From DSVQ01 sp964484765 (GTDB taxonomy: Bacteria > Planctomycetota > Planctomycetia > Planctomycetales > Planctomycetaceae): a DNA stretch of 64,000 nt. The position numbers and the translations under genes were made by a program. This document shows, piece by piece, positions 42,272 through 51,314 of the stretch (within the stretch, counting starts at the first letter, position 1; the number at the start of each line of letters is the position of its first letter). Under the pieces are notes generated by a model. It made no database searches. It had not been told where the DNA came from and saw only the letters and a program-made list of their open reading frames with translations. The stretch covers positions 86,373 to 150,372 of the forward strand of contig CAZAGI010000009.1 in assembly GCA_964484765.1 (NCBI GenBank), read 5' to 3'.

Positions 42272-42949
42272 ATGCAGAACGAATCGAATGGGCTCCTTCG
42301 GCAAGAATCCAAGCTCGAGCTGCCGGGGAGCAAGGCACGGCGATCGGGCAAAGTTTCCGCGCATGTCTATCGCACGATCCGGAATCAGATTCTCGACGGG
42401 AAACTGGTGCCGGGATCACATCTCAGTCAGCAAGCCTTGTCGCAAGTGCTCTCGACAAGCAACGGACCAGTCATCACTGCCTTACGGCGATTGACAGATG
42501 ATGGCCTGGTGAAGTACGAGGCCAGCCACGGCTACCATGTCAGCGAGTGGGACGCGGAAAAGCTCAACGACATGCTGAATGTTCGACGGGCGCTCGAGAC
42601 CGAAGCCGCGCGGCTTGCCGCTCGCCGGGCCGCCCCCGAAGACATCGAAGTCTTGAGGGACATCGTGAAACGCATGGCGGCAGCTGTGCAGAAGGATCTG
42701 CACAGCGAGGGAGACATCCTCAACGCCGAGTTTCACCTGATGATCGCCCGCTTGAGCCGCAGCCCGGGCCTGATGGAATCGATCAATCGTTGCCAAGTGA
42801 TGGAGTTGGGACGGCGTCGACTTCGCCAACATCAGCGATTGGGCGATTTCATGAATCTCGCTCCCGATCACGACATTCTGGTCAGTGCGATTGCTTCGGG
42901 CGATCCGGAGCAGGCCGGCAAGGCCATGCATCACCATCTGCTTCCGTAG
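42272..42949 (+). CDS. GntR-family transcriptional regulator (FadR/FCD type)
   Basis: The product has 225 residues from the ATG at 42272. The frame also opens at a TTG 15 bases upstream. An N-terminal winged helix-turn-helix spans about 28-95: VYRTIRNQILDGKLVPGSHL, SQQALSQVLSTSNGPVITAL and RRLTDDGLVKYEASHGYHV. The C-terminal FCD domain (about 100-220) reads LNVRRALETEAARLAARRA, FHLMIARLSRSPGL and PDHDILVSAIASGDPEQAGK. Its conserved H residues (e.g. FHLMIA, DHDIL, HHHL) usually bind a metal and a carboxylate ligand. Regulators of this type commonly control sugar-acid or fatty-acid catabolism. No catabolic gene is adjacent, so the targets are unknown. A perfect palindrome lies upstream. Confidence 0.9.
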   Translation: MQNESNGLLRQESKLELPGSKARRSGKVSAHVYRTIRNQILDGKLVPGSHLSQQALSQVLSTSNGPVITALRRLTDDGLVKYEASHGYHVSEWDAEKLNDMLNVRRALETEAARLAARRAAPEDIEVLRDIVKRMAAAVQKDLHSEGDILNAEFHLMIARLSRSPGLMESINRCQVMELGRRRLRQHQRLGDFMNLAPDHDILVSAIASGDPEQAGKAMHHHLLP

Positions 42950-43007
42950 CAACGGCGGCTTTACGGGATGAGCCGTTCCGCAACGCCGCCGGGCGGAGCG
43001 CGTCACG

Positions 43008-45176
43008 TCACCTGTGTTTCGGCTGCTTCAGGGCGGCCTCGATCTGTTGGCGAAGGGGCTCCAACCGCGGATCGTCTGGTCGCAGCTTGTGTGCTTCCCG
43101 GAGTTGTGCGCTGGCGTTTTCGTACTGTCGCTGCGCGAAAAACAACAGTCCCAGATTGAAGCGCGTATCGAACGACTGGGGATCGAGTTCGAGCAGTTTC
43201 TTCCCCTGCTCGATCGCCGGGACATGCTGGCCCGTCTGCACGAGGACCATCATCAATTGGGACCGAAGATCCTTCGAGCGCGGGTCCTGCTCCACGGCCG
43301 CTTTCAGGCACTGCTGGGCTTCCCGCGGGCGTTGCAATTGCAGCAGAAGTCGTCCCAATTGCAGGCTGGCCGCGGTGAACTCCGGCGTGAGGCGCAGGGC
43401 TTCGCGGTAAGCTTCAACAGCGGCGTCCAGTTCCCGGAGTTGCGTCAATGCCTGCGCTAATTCCAGATGTGCCGTCGCCGAGTCGGGATTCTCCAGGAGA
43501 TATTCGCGAAACTCGACCGCGGCTTCCTCGAAACGACCTCGTTCGCTGAGGAGCCTTCCCAGATTGAAGCGGGCCTTAAAGAAATCGGGACGTCGGGAAA
43601 GCAGGACACGATACGTCTTTTCCGCCTCGGCCTTTTGACCGGTTTCAGCCAGGCAATCCCCCAGAAAATCGTCGGCCAAGGGAAAGTCTCGCGTGGCCTT
43701 GACCACGTCCTGTAAAAGGGTGATGGCTTCGGTCATTTTCGCTGTGGAGGGTGGATCCCTGCTCTCGATCACGAGCCGCTTTGCCTTCTCAAATTTCGAT
43801 AAATGATGCAGAAAATCTTTAACGTCAGGCAACGATTCGCTGGGACGGACATCGCGTTTGGTGTTCGTCTTGCCGCTGCCGACATAGCCCAGCGCGCGAA
43901 GATTCTCTAAGTCTTTCTGCGAAAGATGCACCTTGTCCGTGACCGCAGTCTTGAACGCGGTTTGCATGGTCTCTAGACGACCCCGGAGCCGCGCGCATTC
44001 TTCGGGTGCGGTTCCAGCCAGATCGGTGAGTTCGCCGGGATCATTTTCCAGATCATAGAGCTCGGGCCGAGTGGTCTGGATGTATTTCCAACGCCCCGAG
44101 ATCACGGACTGCAACGGCGACCAGCGGTTCATCACGAACGGGGCTTCCGCTTCCGCGTAACTATCGCGTGGGGGAATCGGCCGTCCTTGCAACCCCGCCA
44201 GCAGGCTGCCTCCACTGACTTGTTTCGGCACGGGAATTCGCAGCGCATCCAGCAAAGTCGGCATGAGATCGACGAGCGAAACCGCCTGCGAAATGCGCGT
44301 GCCGGCTCGGCAGTAGTGTTGAGGACCGGCGAAAACAAACGGGACGAGCAACGTTGAATTGTAAACGAGCATCCCATGCTCGTCTTCCAGATGATCTTCG
44401 AGTCCTTCGCCATGATCCCCTGCGACGACGACCAAGGTCCTGTCTTGAAGATGGTGGTCGCGGAGATAGTCCGTGAGTCGCCCGAACTGCTGGACTTGCC
44501 AGGCGACACCCGCATCGTACGGACTCGCTTCGAACCGTTGCTGGTACACATCCGCTCGCGGGTGGTACGGCGCGTGAGCATCGTACAAGTGAACCCAGCA
44601 GAAGAATGGTTTGTTGGTTCGCTGTTGAAGCCAGCGGAGTGCCGAGTTGACAACATCTTTGCCGTCGCGTCGCGGCTCCCCACGCATCCCGGCGGATCGG
44701 GAAAAATCGTCGTCATAGGTCTCGAATCCGCGATCCAGACCGTATTGGGAGTCAAGTACCGGCGCGGCGACAAAGGCGGCGGTGTCGTAGCCGTGCTGCT
44801 GCAAAATCTCGGGCAGAACGGGCAGGCTGCGTGAAAGTTTGCCGGAACCATTCACGCGTAAACCATGTTCCGGAGGATACAGCCCGGTCAGCATCGTCGC
44901 ATGCGACGGCAAGGTGATTGGTGCGGGGGCATACGCCTGTTCGAAGATCACGCCGCGCTGGGCAAACTCATCGAATGCGGCGGTCAACCCGTGCTGATAA
45001 CCGTAGGCTCCCAATCGATCCGCACGGGTGGTGTCGAAGGTGACGAGCAGAATATTCGGGCGCCGGGTCGGCCATTGCCAACAGACGATCGCCGCCGCGG
45101 TCAGAGTCATCAGTCCGAACAGAGCGAGCCATGAGCGACGGCGTTTCCCGTTTGCATGCACCATTGAGGACGCCAT
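43008..45176 (-). CDS. Membrane-anchored sulfatase-like hydrolase with TPR domain
   Basis: The product has about 722 residues from the ATG at 45176. The frame continues upstream to 45248. A single hydrophobic helix at about 14-34 (SWLALFGLMTLTAAAIVCWQ) anchors it. The sulfatase fold includes ILLVTFDTTRADRLGAYGY, APITLPSHATMLTGLYP, VVVAGDHGEGL and VDLMPTLLDAL. The position of the formylglycine cysteine is threonine (T-L-P-S-H), so the enzyme is a phosphatase/phosphotransferase-like member or uses Thr as nucleophile. A C-terminal L-R-A-L-G-Y-V-G stretch ends the catalytic part. TPR repeats follow from about 465 to the end (LAEAYRE-like, LQLGRLLLQLQRPREAQQCL). Similar TPR-sulfatases are common in Acidobacteria and planctomycetes, and the substrate is unknown. 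Confidence 0.85.
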   Translation of the reverse strand: MASSMVHANGKRRRSWLALFGLMTLTAAAIVCWQWPTRRPNILLVTFDTTRADRLGAYGYQHGLTAAFDEFAQRGVIFEQAYAPAPITLPSHATMLTGLYPPEHGLRVNGSGKLSRSLPVLPEILQQHGYDTAAFVAAPVLDSQYGLDRGFETYDDDFSRSAGMRGEPRRDGKDVVNSALRWLQQRTNKPFFCWVHLYDAHAPYHPRADVYQQRFEASPYDAGVAWQVQQFGRLTDYLRDHHLQDRTLVVVAGDHGEGLEDHLEDEHGMLVYNSTLLVPFVFAGPQHYCRAGTRISQAVSLVDLMPTLLDALRIPVPKQVSGGSLLAGLQGRPIPPRDSYAEAEAPFVMNRWSPLQSVISGRWKYIQTTRPELYDLENDPGELTDLAGTAPEECARLRGRLETMQTAFKTAVTDKVHLSQKDLENLRALGYVGSGKTNTKRDVRPSESLPDVKDFLHHLSKFEKAKRLVIESRDPPSTAKMTEAITLLQDVVKATRDFPLADDFLGDCLAETGQKAEAEKTYRVLLSRRPDFFKARFNLGRLLSERGRFEEAAVEFREYLLENPDSATAHLELAQALTQLRELDAAVEAYREALRLTPEFTAASLQLGRLLLQLQRPREAQQCLKAAVEQDPRSKDLRSQLMMVLVQTGQHVPAIEQGKKLLELDPQSFDTRFNLGLLFFAQRQYENASAQLREAHKLRPDDPRLEPLRQQIEAALKQPKHR

Positions 45177-45298
45177 CGGATCTGGATTTCCTGCGACCAA
45201 GCTCGATTCGTGTCTATGGTAGCATCTTAACGTTGCCGTGATGGTCAAGGAATCTCAGCCGCGTCACTGATGGGGATAAACGCTGTTTTGAGGCTGGG

Positions 45299-45384
45299 TG
45301 GCCGGGACTGGACCGAAGGGAAGACCCGGAACGGAGCACGCTGGTCGTCTCCGGGTCTTCGCGAGTACGCTCCAGCCCCGGCCA
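45299..45384. other. Strong nested hairpin beside the IS110 element
   Basis: An outer stem pairs TGGCCGGGACTGGA (45299-45312) with TCCAGCCCCGGCCA (45371-45384), with one mismatch. An inner perfect 11-base stem pairs GAAGACCCGGA (45320-45330) with TCCGGGTCTTC (45350-45360). No U-run follows on either strand, which argues against a simple terminator. It lies about 300 bases downstream of the transposase stop, in a 435-base gene-free stretch (45249-45683). IS110-superfamily elements carry a structured guide RNA in a non-coding end, so this is a candidate for that RNA or an element end. Confidence 0.45.
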
Positions 45385-45683
45385 TCTATGAAGAGGTCTG
45401 TGTCAACTGGGATAGAATTTTTGGTTTAGAACCGTGGTTGGTTTGCGGCGGCGGTGCGCTCCACCATCTATTCGGGATCGGCGTCGCCAGAGAGCAGACG
45501 TTCGAAGGACGCCCCATTCACCCGTCGAAGGTCGGTCGCCCCTCTTCCGGTGGCAACAGGTCTGCCTTCCTGGCTGGGGCCGGGGTCGTCCGGCGTCATC
45601 ATCCGCCGCAAACGGTGCGGTTCATTTCCTCATGGTCTTTTCCTTCCCGGAAGTCTTTCTCTTCTGGTGTTTGATCGAGGAAC

Positions 45684-46703
45684 TCAGGCCGGTTGATACG
45701 TCGCCGAGAACGGTTGTCCCGTCTTCAGGATCGCCGTTACCAGGCACAACAAGCGGCGGGCCACCGCGACGATCGCCTTCTTCGCTTTCACGCGGACTTT
45801 CAACTTCTCGTAGATGCCGCGCCATCTTAAAGAATGACGGACCAGCCGCCACGCCGCCTCGACCAGCGCCCACCGCAGCAGTTTCGAACCGGTCTTTTCC
45901 AGGTGCAGTTCCCGGCTTTTGCCGGCACTTTCCCGCTGACCGGGGGCCAGTCCCGCATACGCCACGACCTGTTTCTGTGCGGTGAATCGCGCGACGTCTG
46001 CCAGTTCCGCCAGCACCACTTCCGCCGTCACGAACCCCACGCCGGGAATCGTCCGCAACAGTTGTCGCTGCTCGCGCTCCCGCAGCGGCGACTACGCGGC
46101 GAACTGCTTCAACTGGTCTTCCGCGTCCTGAAGCTGACCACGACCGAAGTGCAGTTCCGCGACCATCTGCGTGACGGCGAACCGGTCGGCGTCCGGCAGC
46201 GCGACGGTCTGCAGATACTCTAGTCCCTTCACAGTAAAGAGCGACGGACGGTCGGCATTATAGTTCGACTGCACGCGGCAAATTCGGTTCTTCACGCTCG
46301 TCAGCCGCCGCTGAATCCGGTCCCGCTGCCGCACCAGTTGTCGATGATCGCGTTGCCGCGGCGTGGGCCGGTACGACGTCGGGATCATGCCCAGCGCCAG
46401 GAACTCAGCGAGTACCTGGGCATCCAGCCGGTCGCTCTTCCGCGTCGATTCGGCGATCACCCGCAGCTTCTTGGGATGGGCCAGCATCACGCGGCGAGCG
46501 AGCGGTTCCAGCAGCCGCACGAACCAGTCGTAGCTGGCGGTGGCTTCTACCACGGCCTCGAAGTCTCCCAACTCGGCAAAGAACCGGCGGATCGACTCCT
46601 CGTCGGCACACAGCATTCGACGACGCATGAGCACGTCTCGGGATGGGTTCACCACGCAAACCGTGATACTCTGCTTGTGTAGGTCGCAGCCGGCAAATTT
46701 CAT
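45684..46703 (-). pseudogene. IS110-family transposase interrupted by one in-frame TAG
   Basis: The frame runs from an ATG at 46703 (MKFAGCDLHKQSITVCVV) to a TGA at 45684 and would give about 339 residues, the normal size. The N-terminal DEDD (RuvC-like) part shows C-D-L-H-K-Q, VVEATASYDW and S-D-R-L-D-A-Q. The C-terminal part has LLRTIPGVGFVTAEVVLAEL, VAYAGLAPGQRESAGKSREL and S-K-L-L-R-W-A-L-V-E-A-A-W, including the conserved serine. A single amber codon at 46092-46094 (after QLKQFAA) interrupts it without a frame change. The transposase is therefore inactive unless the codon is read through. IS110-type enzymes use a guide RNA and leave few terminal repeats, so element borders are not visible. 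Confidence 0.88.
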
Positions 46704-46842
46704 GAGGGTGGCTCCTTGTGTGGAAACGGTGCAACAGTTCAACACTGTCCATCATTTACCACGATTCCAAGCACCACCCCACCCGGCGCGACCTACCCTC
46801 TCATAGTTTCACCCGCGCTCTCCTTCTACAACTTCAAAAAGA

Positions 46843-48621
46843 CTATAGCCCGGCGTCGCTGCTGGGTTCCAGAAACCATTCGAGTCGTCGGGGGGGCGGC
46901 GGAGCGGGAAGTGGGAGTTCCTCACCGGTCAACTTCTTGACCGCCCACCGCAGCGCGCCCGCGAGTCGTGGAGGACTTCGGAGCATCGGTTCCATGTCTC
47001 GCAGCATCGGAGCCAGATCGACCGCGTTCATGCGGGCCAGTGCGATGACAGCCATCTCTTTGACGAGCAGGCTTTCGGGTTTCACGTCGTCGACGTCTTC
47101 GATGCGATCGTTGAAAGCTTTTTCGATCTTAGAATTGCGTGCTCCTTCCTGAATCACGCCGATGGCCCAGATGGCGGCGCCGCGTGGACGCTCGCCCAAT
47201 CGCGGCTGTTTGGGAACGTATTCCAGCAGGAGTGGCAAAGCGTCGGATGCTTTCAGCACGCCGAGCGTCTCGAACAACAGCGTAATCTGAACGCTGACTG
47301 CCGAATCGTTTTCGACACCAGCGCTCCTCTTGTTCGTTTGAAGCCGCGCATGATTGATGAGAGCTGGCACCGTTTCCGGTACGGCAAGTTTCCGTAGCGA
47401 CCACGCGGCCGCCACCATGACTTCATGACGCGGTGATGCGAGCAGTTCCACCAAGCGTGCCGCGGCCGGCTCAAAATCCAATGATCCCAACAGCAGCGCT
47501 GCCTGTTCTTGTCCTTGCCAGGCATCGCCGGCGAGCGCACTCACTGCGGCGTCACAGATTCCATCATGAAATTCGGGATTTCCGGCTAGGTGTAATAGGT
47601 CTTCGGTAATCCGACGCCGGACCACGGGATGCGGATCCGTTAAGAGTGCGGCAAGACGGCCGACTCGTTGTGGAGTGGGATGTTTCACATATGCGGACGC
47701 CCCCTCAGAACGGACATGCGGGTGGCGGCTCTTTAATGCCGATTCCGCCAGCGGCAGCACCAGTTCTGAGTCGATCTCGTTGAGCCGTCGGAATGCGGCC
47801 GCAGCGACGATGGTTTCCTGATGGCCTGACAATTTTGCTAACAGCCGCTTCGCGCCATCGCTCGTATGACGACTCAATAACCGGATCGCGCACAGAGGAT
47901 TAACGAACGGGGGCGCTATCAATTCCGCGGCAAGCCCAAGTGCCTGTGATTCGAGACCGGAACCTGTAACCTGGCCGGCCGCCAACGCGGCTTCCAAACG
48001 CACATCGGGCTTGCGTGCGAAATCGTTCACGATATGCAGCAGTTGGGGCAGCGCAGACGATTCACGCACTCTCGCCAGACCTCGCAGAGCCAACACGAGG
48101 TCCCGATGCTGCACTGCGGGCGTATTGAGCCGGTCGATCCAAGTCCGCCGCATCGGCAGAAAGTCCCATTCGGCGAGTACCGGTTCGATCAGTTGCCGGA
48201 GATCGGCACCGTAGGCTTGCGAGGCGTCCAGGAGTTTCTCGCTGGAGTTGCGTGAATTCAGCAAGATCAGCGCACGGGCCGCGGCGAAGCGGGTGGCGGG
48301 ATGGGAGTCTGTGGCGCGAAGGATTTCTTCCAGTCGCGGCACGGCTTCGTGCAGATCGAAAAGACCAACCGTCCGGGCACGAGCGATCGATTCGGCGACC
48401 ATGCGCTGCATGTCCATTTCGGGACGCTGCAGCGATTTCAACCAGAGCGGCTTCAACCCCGGATGGTCGATCGGCGGCGGTTGCGGAACGACAATGGCGG
48501 GATCCGAATCGATCAGAAAGTCGACACGAACTTCGGCGCGGAGTTGCCCGGCCGTGGTACACCACAAGCTGGCGAAGGCCGTCAGAACGAGCCGCCACTG
48601 GCCCCAAGGGTTGCGATTCAT
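46843..48621 (-). CDS. Secreted HEAT-repeat protein
   Basis: The product has 592 residues. A signal peptide (about 1-30, LVLTAFASLWCTTAGQLRAE) is followed by a proline-rich linker. From about 70 to the end it is built of HEAT-type helix pairs (AVPRLEEILRATDSHPATRF, AARALILL; RVGRLAALLTDPHPVVRRRI; AAARLVELLASPRHEVMVAA, WSLRKLAVPETVPALIN). Such solenoids bind proteins or peptides. It is the last gene of an operon that encodes an ABC-2 permease, its ATPase and a large membrane protein, with a 9-base gap to the permease gene. It may be the periplasmic partner of that exporter (inference). No enzymatic motif is seen. Confidence 0.82.
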   Translation of the reverse strand: MNRNPWGQWRLVLTAFASLWCTTAGQLRAEVRVDFLIDSDPAIVVPQPPPIDHPGLKPLWLKSLQRPEMDMQRMVAESIARARTVGLFDLHEAVPRLEEILRATDSHPATRFAAARALILLNSRNSSEKLLDASQAYGADLRQLIEPVLAEWDFLPMRRTWIDRLNTPAVQHRDLVLALRGLARVRESSALPQLLHIVNDFARKPDVRLEAALAAGQVTGSGLESQALGLAAELIAPPFVNPLCAIRLLSRHTSDGAKRLLAKLSGHQETIVAAAAFRRLNEIDSELVLPLAESALKSRHPHVRSEGASAYVKHPTPQRVGRLAALLTDPHPVVRRRITEDLLHLAGNPEFHDGICDAAVSALAGDAWQGQEQAALLLGSLDFEPAAARLVELLASPRHEVMVAAAWSLRKLAVPETVPALINHARLQTNKRSAGVENDSAVSVQITLLFETLGVLKASDALPLLLEYVPKQPRLGERPRGAAIWAIGVIQEGARNSKIEKAFNDRIEDVDDVKPESLLVKEMAVIALARMNAVDLAPMLRDMEPMLRSPPRLAGALRWAVKKLTGEELPLPAPPPPRRLEWFLEPSSDAGL

Positions 48622-48630
48622 GCCGTTCTT

Positions 48631-50289
48631 TCACTTGGGACGCGACAAAGCATACGTGCGATAAACCAGCACCAGCAGGGAGACCGCTGACCCGGCCGTC
48701 ATAATCCACCAGTTCATGGGGAGGAGATCATAGTTTTCAAAGCCCGGCATCCGGATGACCGACAGGGCGGCGGCAATCGAGCTGTAGGACAACGCCGTTT
48801 CGACGGCGTCGTGACCGAACGGCGCGTCTCGACCCATCCAGACCAGCAGCGGCAGAACGCAGATCGTCAGCAGTGCGCCATAGGCACTCGCCGTGGCTTC
48901 CACCGTTCGGCGAAAAAGACTCCCCACGGCGGCGCTGAACAGCATGGAGAACACGGCGGTCAAAGCGAGGCAGACGACCACGCGCTGAACCTGCAACGCT
49001 TTCCCCGGTTCGATGTACGCCATCACCAGGTATCCGGGCATGGTCGCGCAGAACACGAGCATCAGCGGCAGCAGGACGCTCAGCAGTTTTCCCCAGATGA
49101 TTCGACCGGCTCGCAGCCGCGTGGTCTGTAATAATGTCCAGCCGCCATATTCCTGCTCGACGCTGATCAAGCCCGCGGCGAGGCTGGGAGCAATCAGCAC
49201 AATCAGGGCGACTTGCATCACAACCATGATCGCGCCAATGGTTTCAACGCCCCAGTCGAATGTGCCTGCCGTTGCCGCGTAAGTCAGCCCCAGGGACAAC
49301 GTCGCACATACCGCGACGAGCCGCATCAGCCAGTGCAGACGGCCGAAGCGACGACAACGAAATTCCTTGACCATGACAGGATTGAGGTACGAGGGAATCA
49401 CTCCCGACCGCTTCTGGGGATCCACGAGGAAAAACACCCGCCGGATCATGCGCGAGGTCCACGAGAGATCGTCGCTCATGGTCCCGGCGTCGCGCGAGAC
49501 GTCAAAGATCTTGTGATTTAGACGGCTGATGGTCCACACGGTTGCGACCACCGACGCCATCAACGACCAGGCGGTAAACCGTCCCAACACATCGGTTCGG
49601 GAGAGCAGCCCCTGGTTTCCAAGATCGCCCGTACCGGTAATGGTCATCAGCGCGGCCAGCGGCGACAAGCAGCGCAGCCAGTCGCTGAGATCGGCGAGAA
49701 TTCCTCTGCTTCCCTGCAAGAAGTAGTGCGGAACCAAAGCCAGAACGCTCGTTCCCAGGACGATGCCATACGTGAGTCGCACCGCAGCATCGATCGACTG
49801 CGCATAACTGCTGATCAGCAAACCGATACAGGCGAATTGCAGCGCGACCAGAACCAGGAGTGCGTAGACCCTGCCAAGATCGCCGTATAACGAAAGGCCG
49901 CCCATCGAATAGCAAGCCCCTGCTGCTGGGAGACTCATGATCAAGATGATCCCGGCAAGGGCCAACACCGCCAGAAGCTTGGCGAAGTAGATGCGTCGAG
50001 CGCCGAGTCGAGTATTCAGCAACAGTCCCAAGGTGCCGCGTTGTTTTTCACTGACAATGCTCGTGGCGGGAAACACCGGCAGGAGCAGCAACAGCGTCGA
50101 GAGAAGACCGTAACCGAACAGCGAAAACACCTGATGCGATCGGGTCGCCGTGAGAGACACCCGTCCATCCGTTGGCCAGCGGATCAAGACTACCAACCCG
50201 AACACAGTTGCCAACCCGATCTGCAAAACCATCATCCGCCGCCGGCGCAAGGGAGAGATTAACTCCCGCCGCAACATTGCGCTAAGCAT
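48631..50289 (-). CDS. ABC-2 type permease
   Basis: The product has 552 residues from the ATG at 50289 (MLSAMLRREL), which overlaps the ATPase gene by eight bases. About eleven or twelve transmembrane helices are arranged in two halves, each starting with a cytoplasmic amphipathic stretch. The motif V-S-E-K-Q-R-G-T-L-G-L-L-L-N-T-R (first half) and S-V-E-Q-E-Y-G-G-W-T-L-L-Q-T-T-R (second half) recur in ABC-2 permeases at the ATPase coupling site. The length equals a duplicated single unit, so one chain may replace a dimer. With the ATPase it forms an export or membrane-remodelling transporter, similar to gliding-type Gld and Nos-type systems (family-level analogy). Confidence 0.85.
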   Translation of the reverse strand: MLSAMLRRELISPLRRRRMMVLQIGLATVFGLVVLIRWPTDGRVSLTATRSHQVFSLFGYGLLSTLLLLLPVFPATSIVSEKQRGTLGLLLNTRLGARRIYFAKLLAVLALAGIILIMSLPAAGACYSMGGLSLYGDLGRVYALLVLVALQFACIGLLISSYAQSIDAAVRLTYGIVLGTSVLALVPHYFLQGSRGILADLSDWLRCLSPLAALMTITGTGDLGNQGLLSRTDVLGRFTAWSLMASVVATVWTISRLNHKIFDVSRDAGTMSDDLSWTSRMIRRVFFLVDPQKRSGVIPSYLNPVMVKEFRCRRFGRLHWLMRLVAVCATLSLGLTYAATAGTFDWGVETIGAIMVVMQVALIVLIAPSLAAGLISVEQEYGGWTLLQTTRLRAGRIIWGKLLSVLLPLMLVFCATMPGYLVMAYIEPGKALQVQRVVVCLALTAVFSMLFSAAVGSLFRRTVEATASAYGALLTICVLPLLVWMGRDAPFGHDAVETALSYSSIAAALSVIRMPGFENYDLLPMNWWIMTAGSAVSLLVLVYRTYALSRPK

Positions 50290-51310
50290 GGACACTTGCT
50301 CCCGCCACGACTCCGCGCTTCTCTTTGGCTGATTCCTGGGGACGCGCGAACGACATGAAGGCTTCCTCCAGGTCCGTCTGCACCTCACGAAACTGCACCA
50401 CCTGAATGTCCGACTGGATCAGACGCCGCAGGACCTGGCTGAGTTCTGCTTCGGATGTGGTGGTGCGAAACCGAACAGTCGCTTCCACGGGGACTTCCAC
50501 GACCTCGGCACCGGATTCCAATGACGAGCGAATAATCTGTGCCGCGGCCGAGACTTGATCGGCCGAGACGAGTTGCGACTCCATCGTCCGCTGCTGGCTC
50601 ACCTGGCGACCGATCTCATCCACAGTTCCGAAGGCGCGCAACTTACCCTGCGTGATGATCGCCACTCGCTGACAGATCCGCGCCAGTTCGGGCAGGATGT
50701 GGCTGGTGACGACGAGCGTCTTTCCTTGCCGGGCGAGTTCGATCAACAGGTCCCGCATTTCGATGCGGGCCTGCGGGTCGAGTCCGTTCACTGGTTCATC
50801 AAGGATCAAGACCTTGGGATCGTGGATCAGGGTGCGTGCCAGACCGACCCGCTGCTGCATCCCATGACTGAGACTTTCGACGTATCGGTCTTTCATATAG
50901 GCCGTTCCGGTCAACTCCATCACATCAACGATGCGCTTGGCCCGGTCAGCGGACGGAATGTCGAACGCCGCACCAAAAAAGTCGAGATATTCCCGAACCC
51001 GCATGTTGTCGTACGAACCGAACTTGTCTGGCATGTAGCCGACCAGACTCTTGACCTTTTCGGGGTTACGGACGCAATCGACGCCTTCAATTGTCGCGGA
51101 CCCAGATGTCGGGCGGATCAATCCCACGAGGATTTTGATCGTTGTCGTCTTCCCGGCTCCGTTAGGGCCGATCACCCCGAGGATTTCGCCGGAGTTGACC
51201 GAGAGCGTCAGTCCATCCAGCGCCGTGAATGTACCGTAGCGTTTCGTGAGCTGTTCCAGGCAAAGCACAGGCGCGCCACCAGCGTGGCGGGTCGAAGCAG
51301 CGGAATGCAT
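50282..51310 (-). CDS. ABC transporter ATP-binding protein
   Basis: The product has 342 residues from the ATG at 51310. The open frame upstream is non-homologous. Walker A is IGPNGAGKTTTIK (about 47-59), followed by a Q-loop near VGYMPDKFG. The signature is SLSHGMQQRVGLARTL, and Walker B is KVLILDEPVNGLD with the switch histidine in VTSHILPELA. This is the DrrA/GldA-like ABC-2 family. After about 230 residues an additional C-terminal domain (VSQQRTMESQLVSADQV to RPQESAKEK) is typical of these ATPases. It is cytoplasmic and powers the neighbouring permease. The start is four bases from the stop of the upstream gene, and the stop overlaps the permease start, so translation is coupled. Confidence 0.92.
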   Translation of the reverse strand: MHSAASTRHAGGAPVLCLEQLTKRYGTFTALDGLTLSVNSGEILGVIGPNGAGKTTTIKILVGLIRPTSGSATIEGVDCVRNPEKVKSLVGYMPDKFGSYDNMRVREYLDFFGAAFDIPSADRAKRIVDVMELTGTAYMKDRYVESLSHGMQQRVGLARTLIHDPKVLILDEPVNGLDPQARIEMRDLLIELARQGKTLVVTSHILPELARICQRVAIITQGKLRAFGTVDEIGRQVSQQRTMESQLVSADQVSAAAQIIRSSLESGAEVVEVPVEATVRFRTTTSEAELSQVLRRLIQSDIQVVQFREVQTDLEEAFMSFARPQESAKEKRGVVAGASVHA

Positions 51311-51314
51311 GCAG

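Noticed and set aside
45299..45384. Rho-independent terminator
   Set aside because: Both stems are stable, but no U-run follows on either strand and the loop is too complex.
45270..45674. 134-codon plus-strand reading frame beside the IS110 element
   Set aside because: It runs through the nested hairpin, has an arginine/glycine/proline-rich composition without any family pattern, and its codon use is unlike real genes here.
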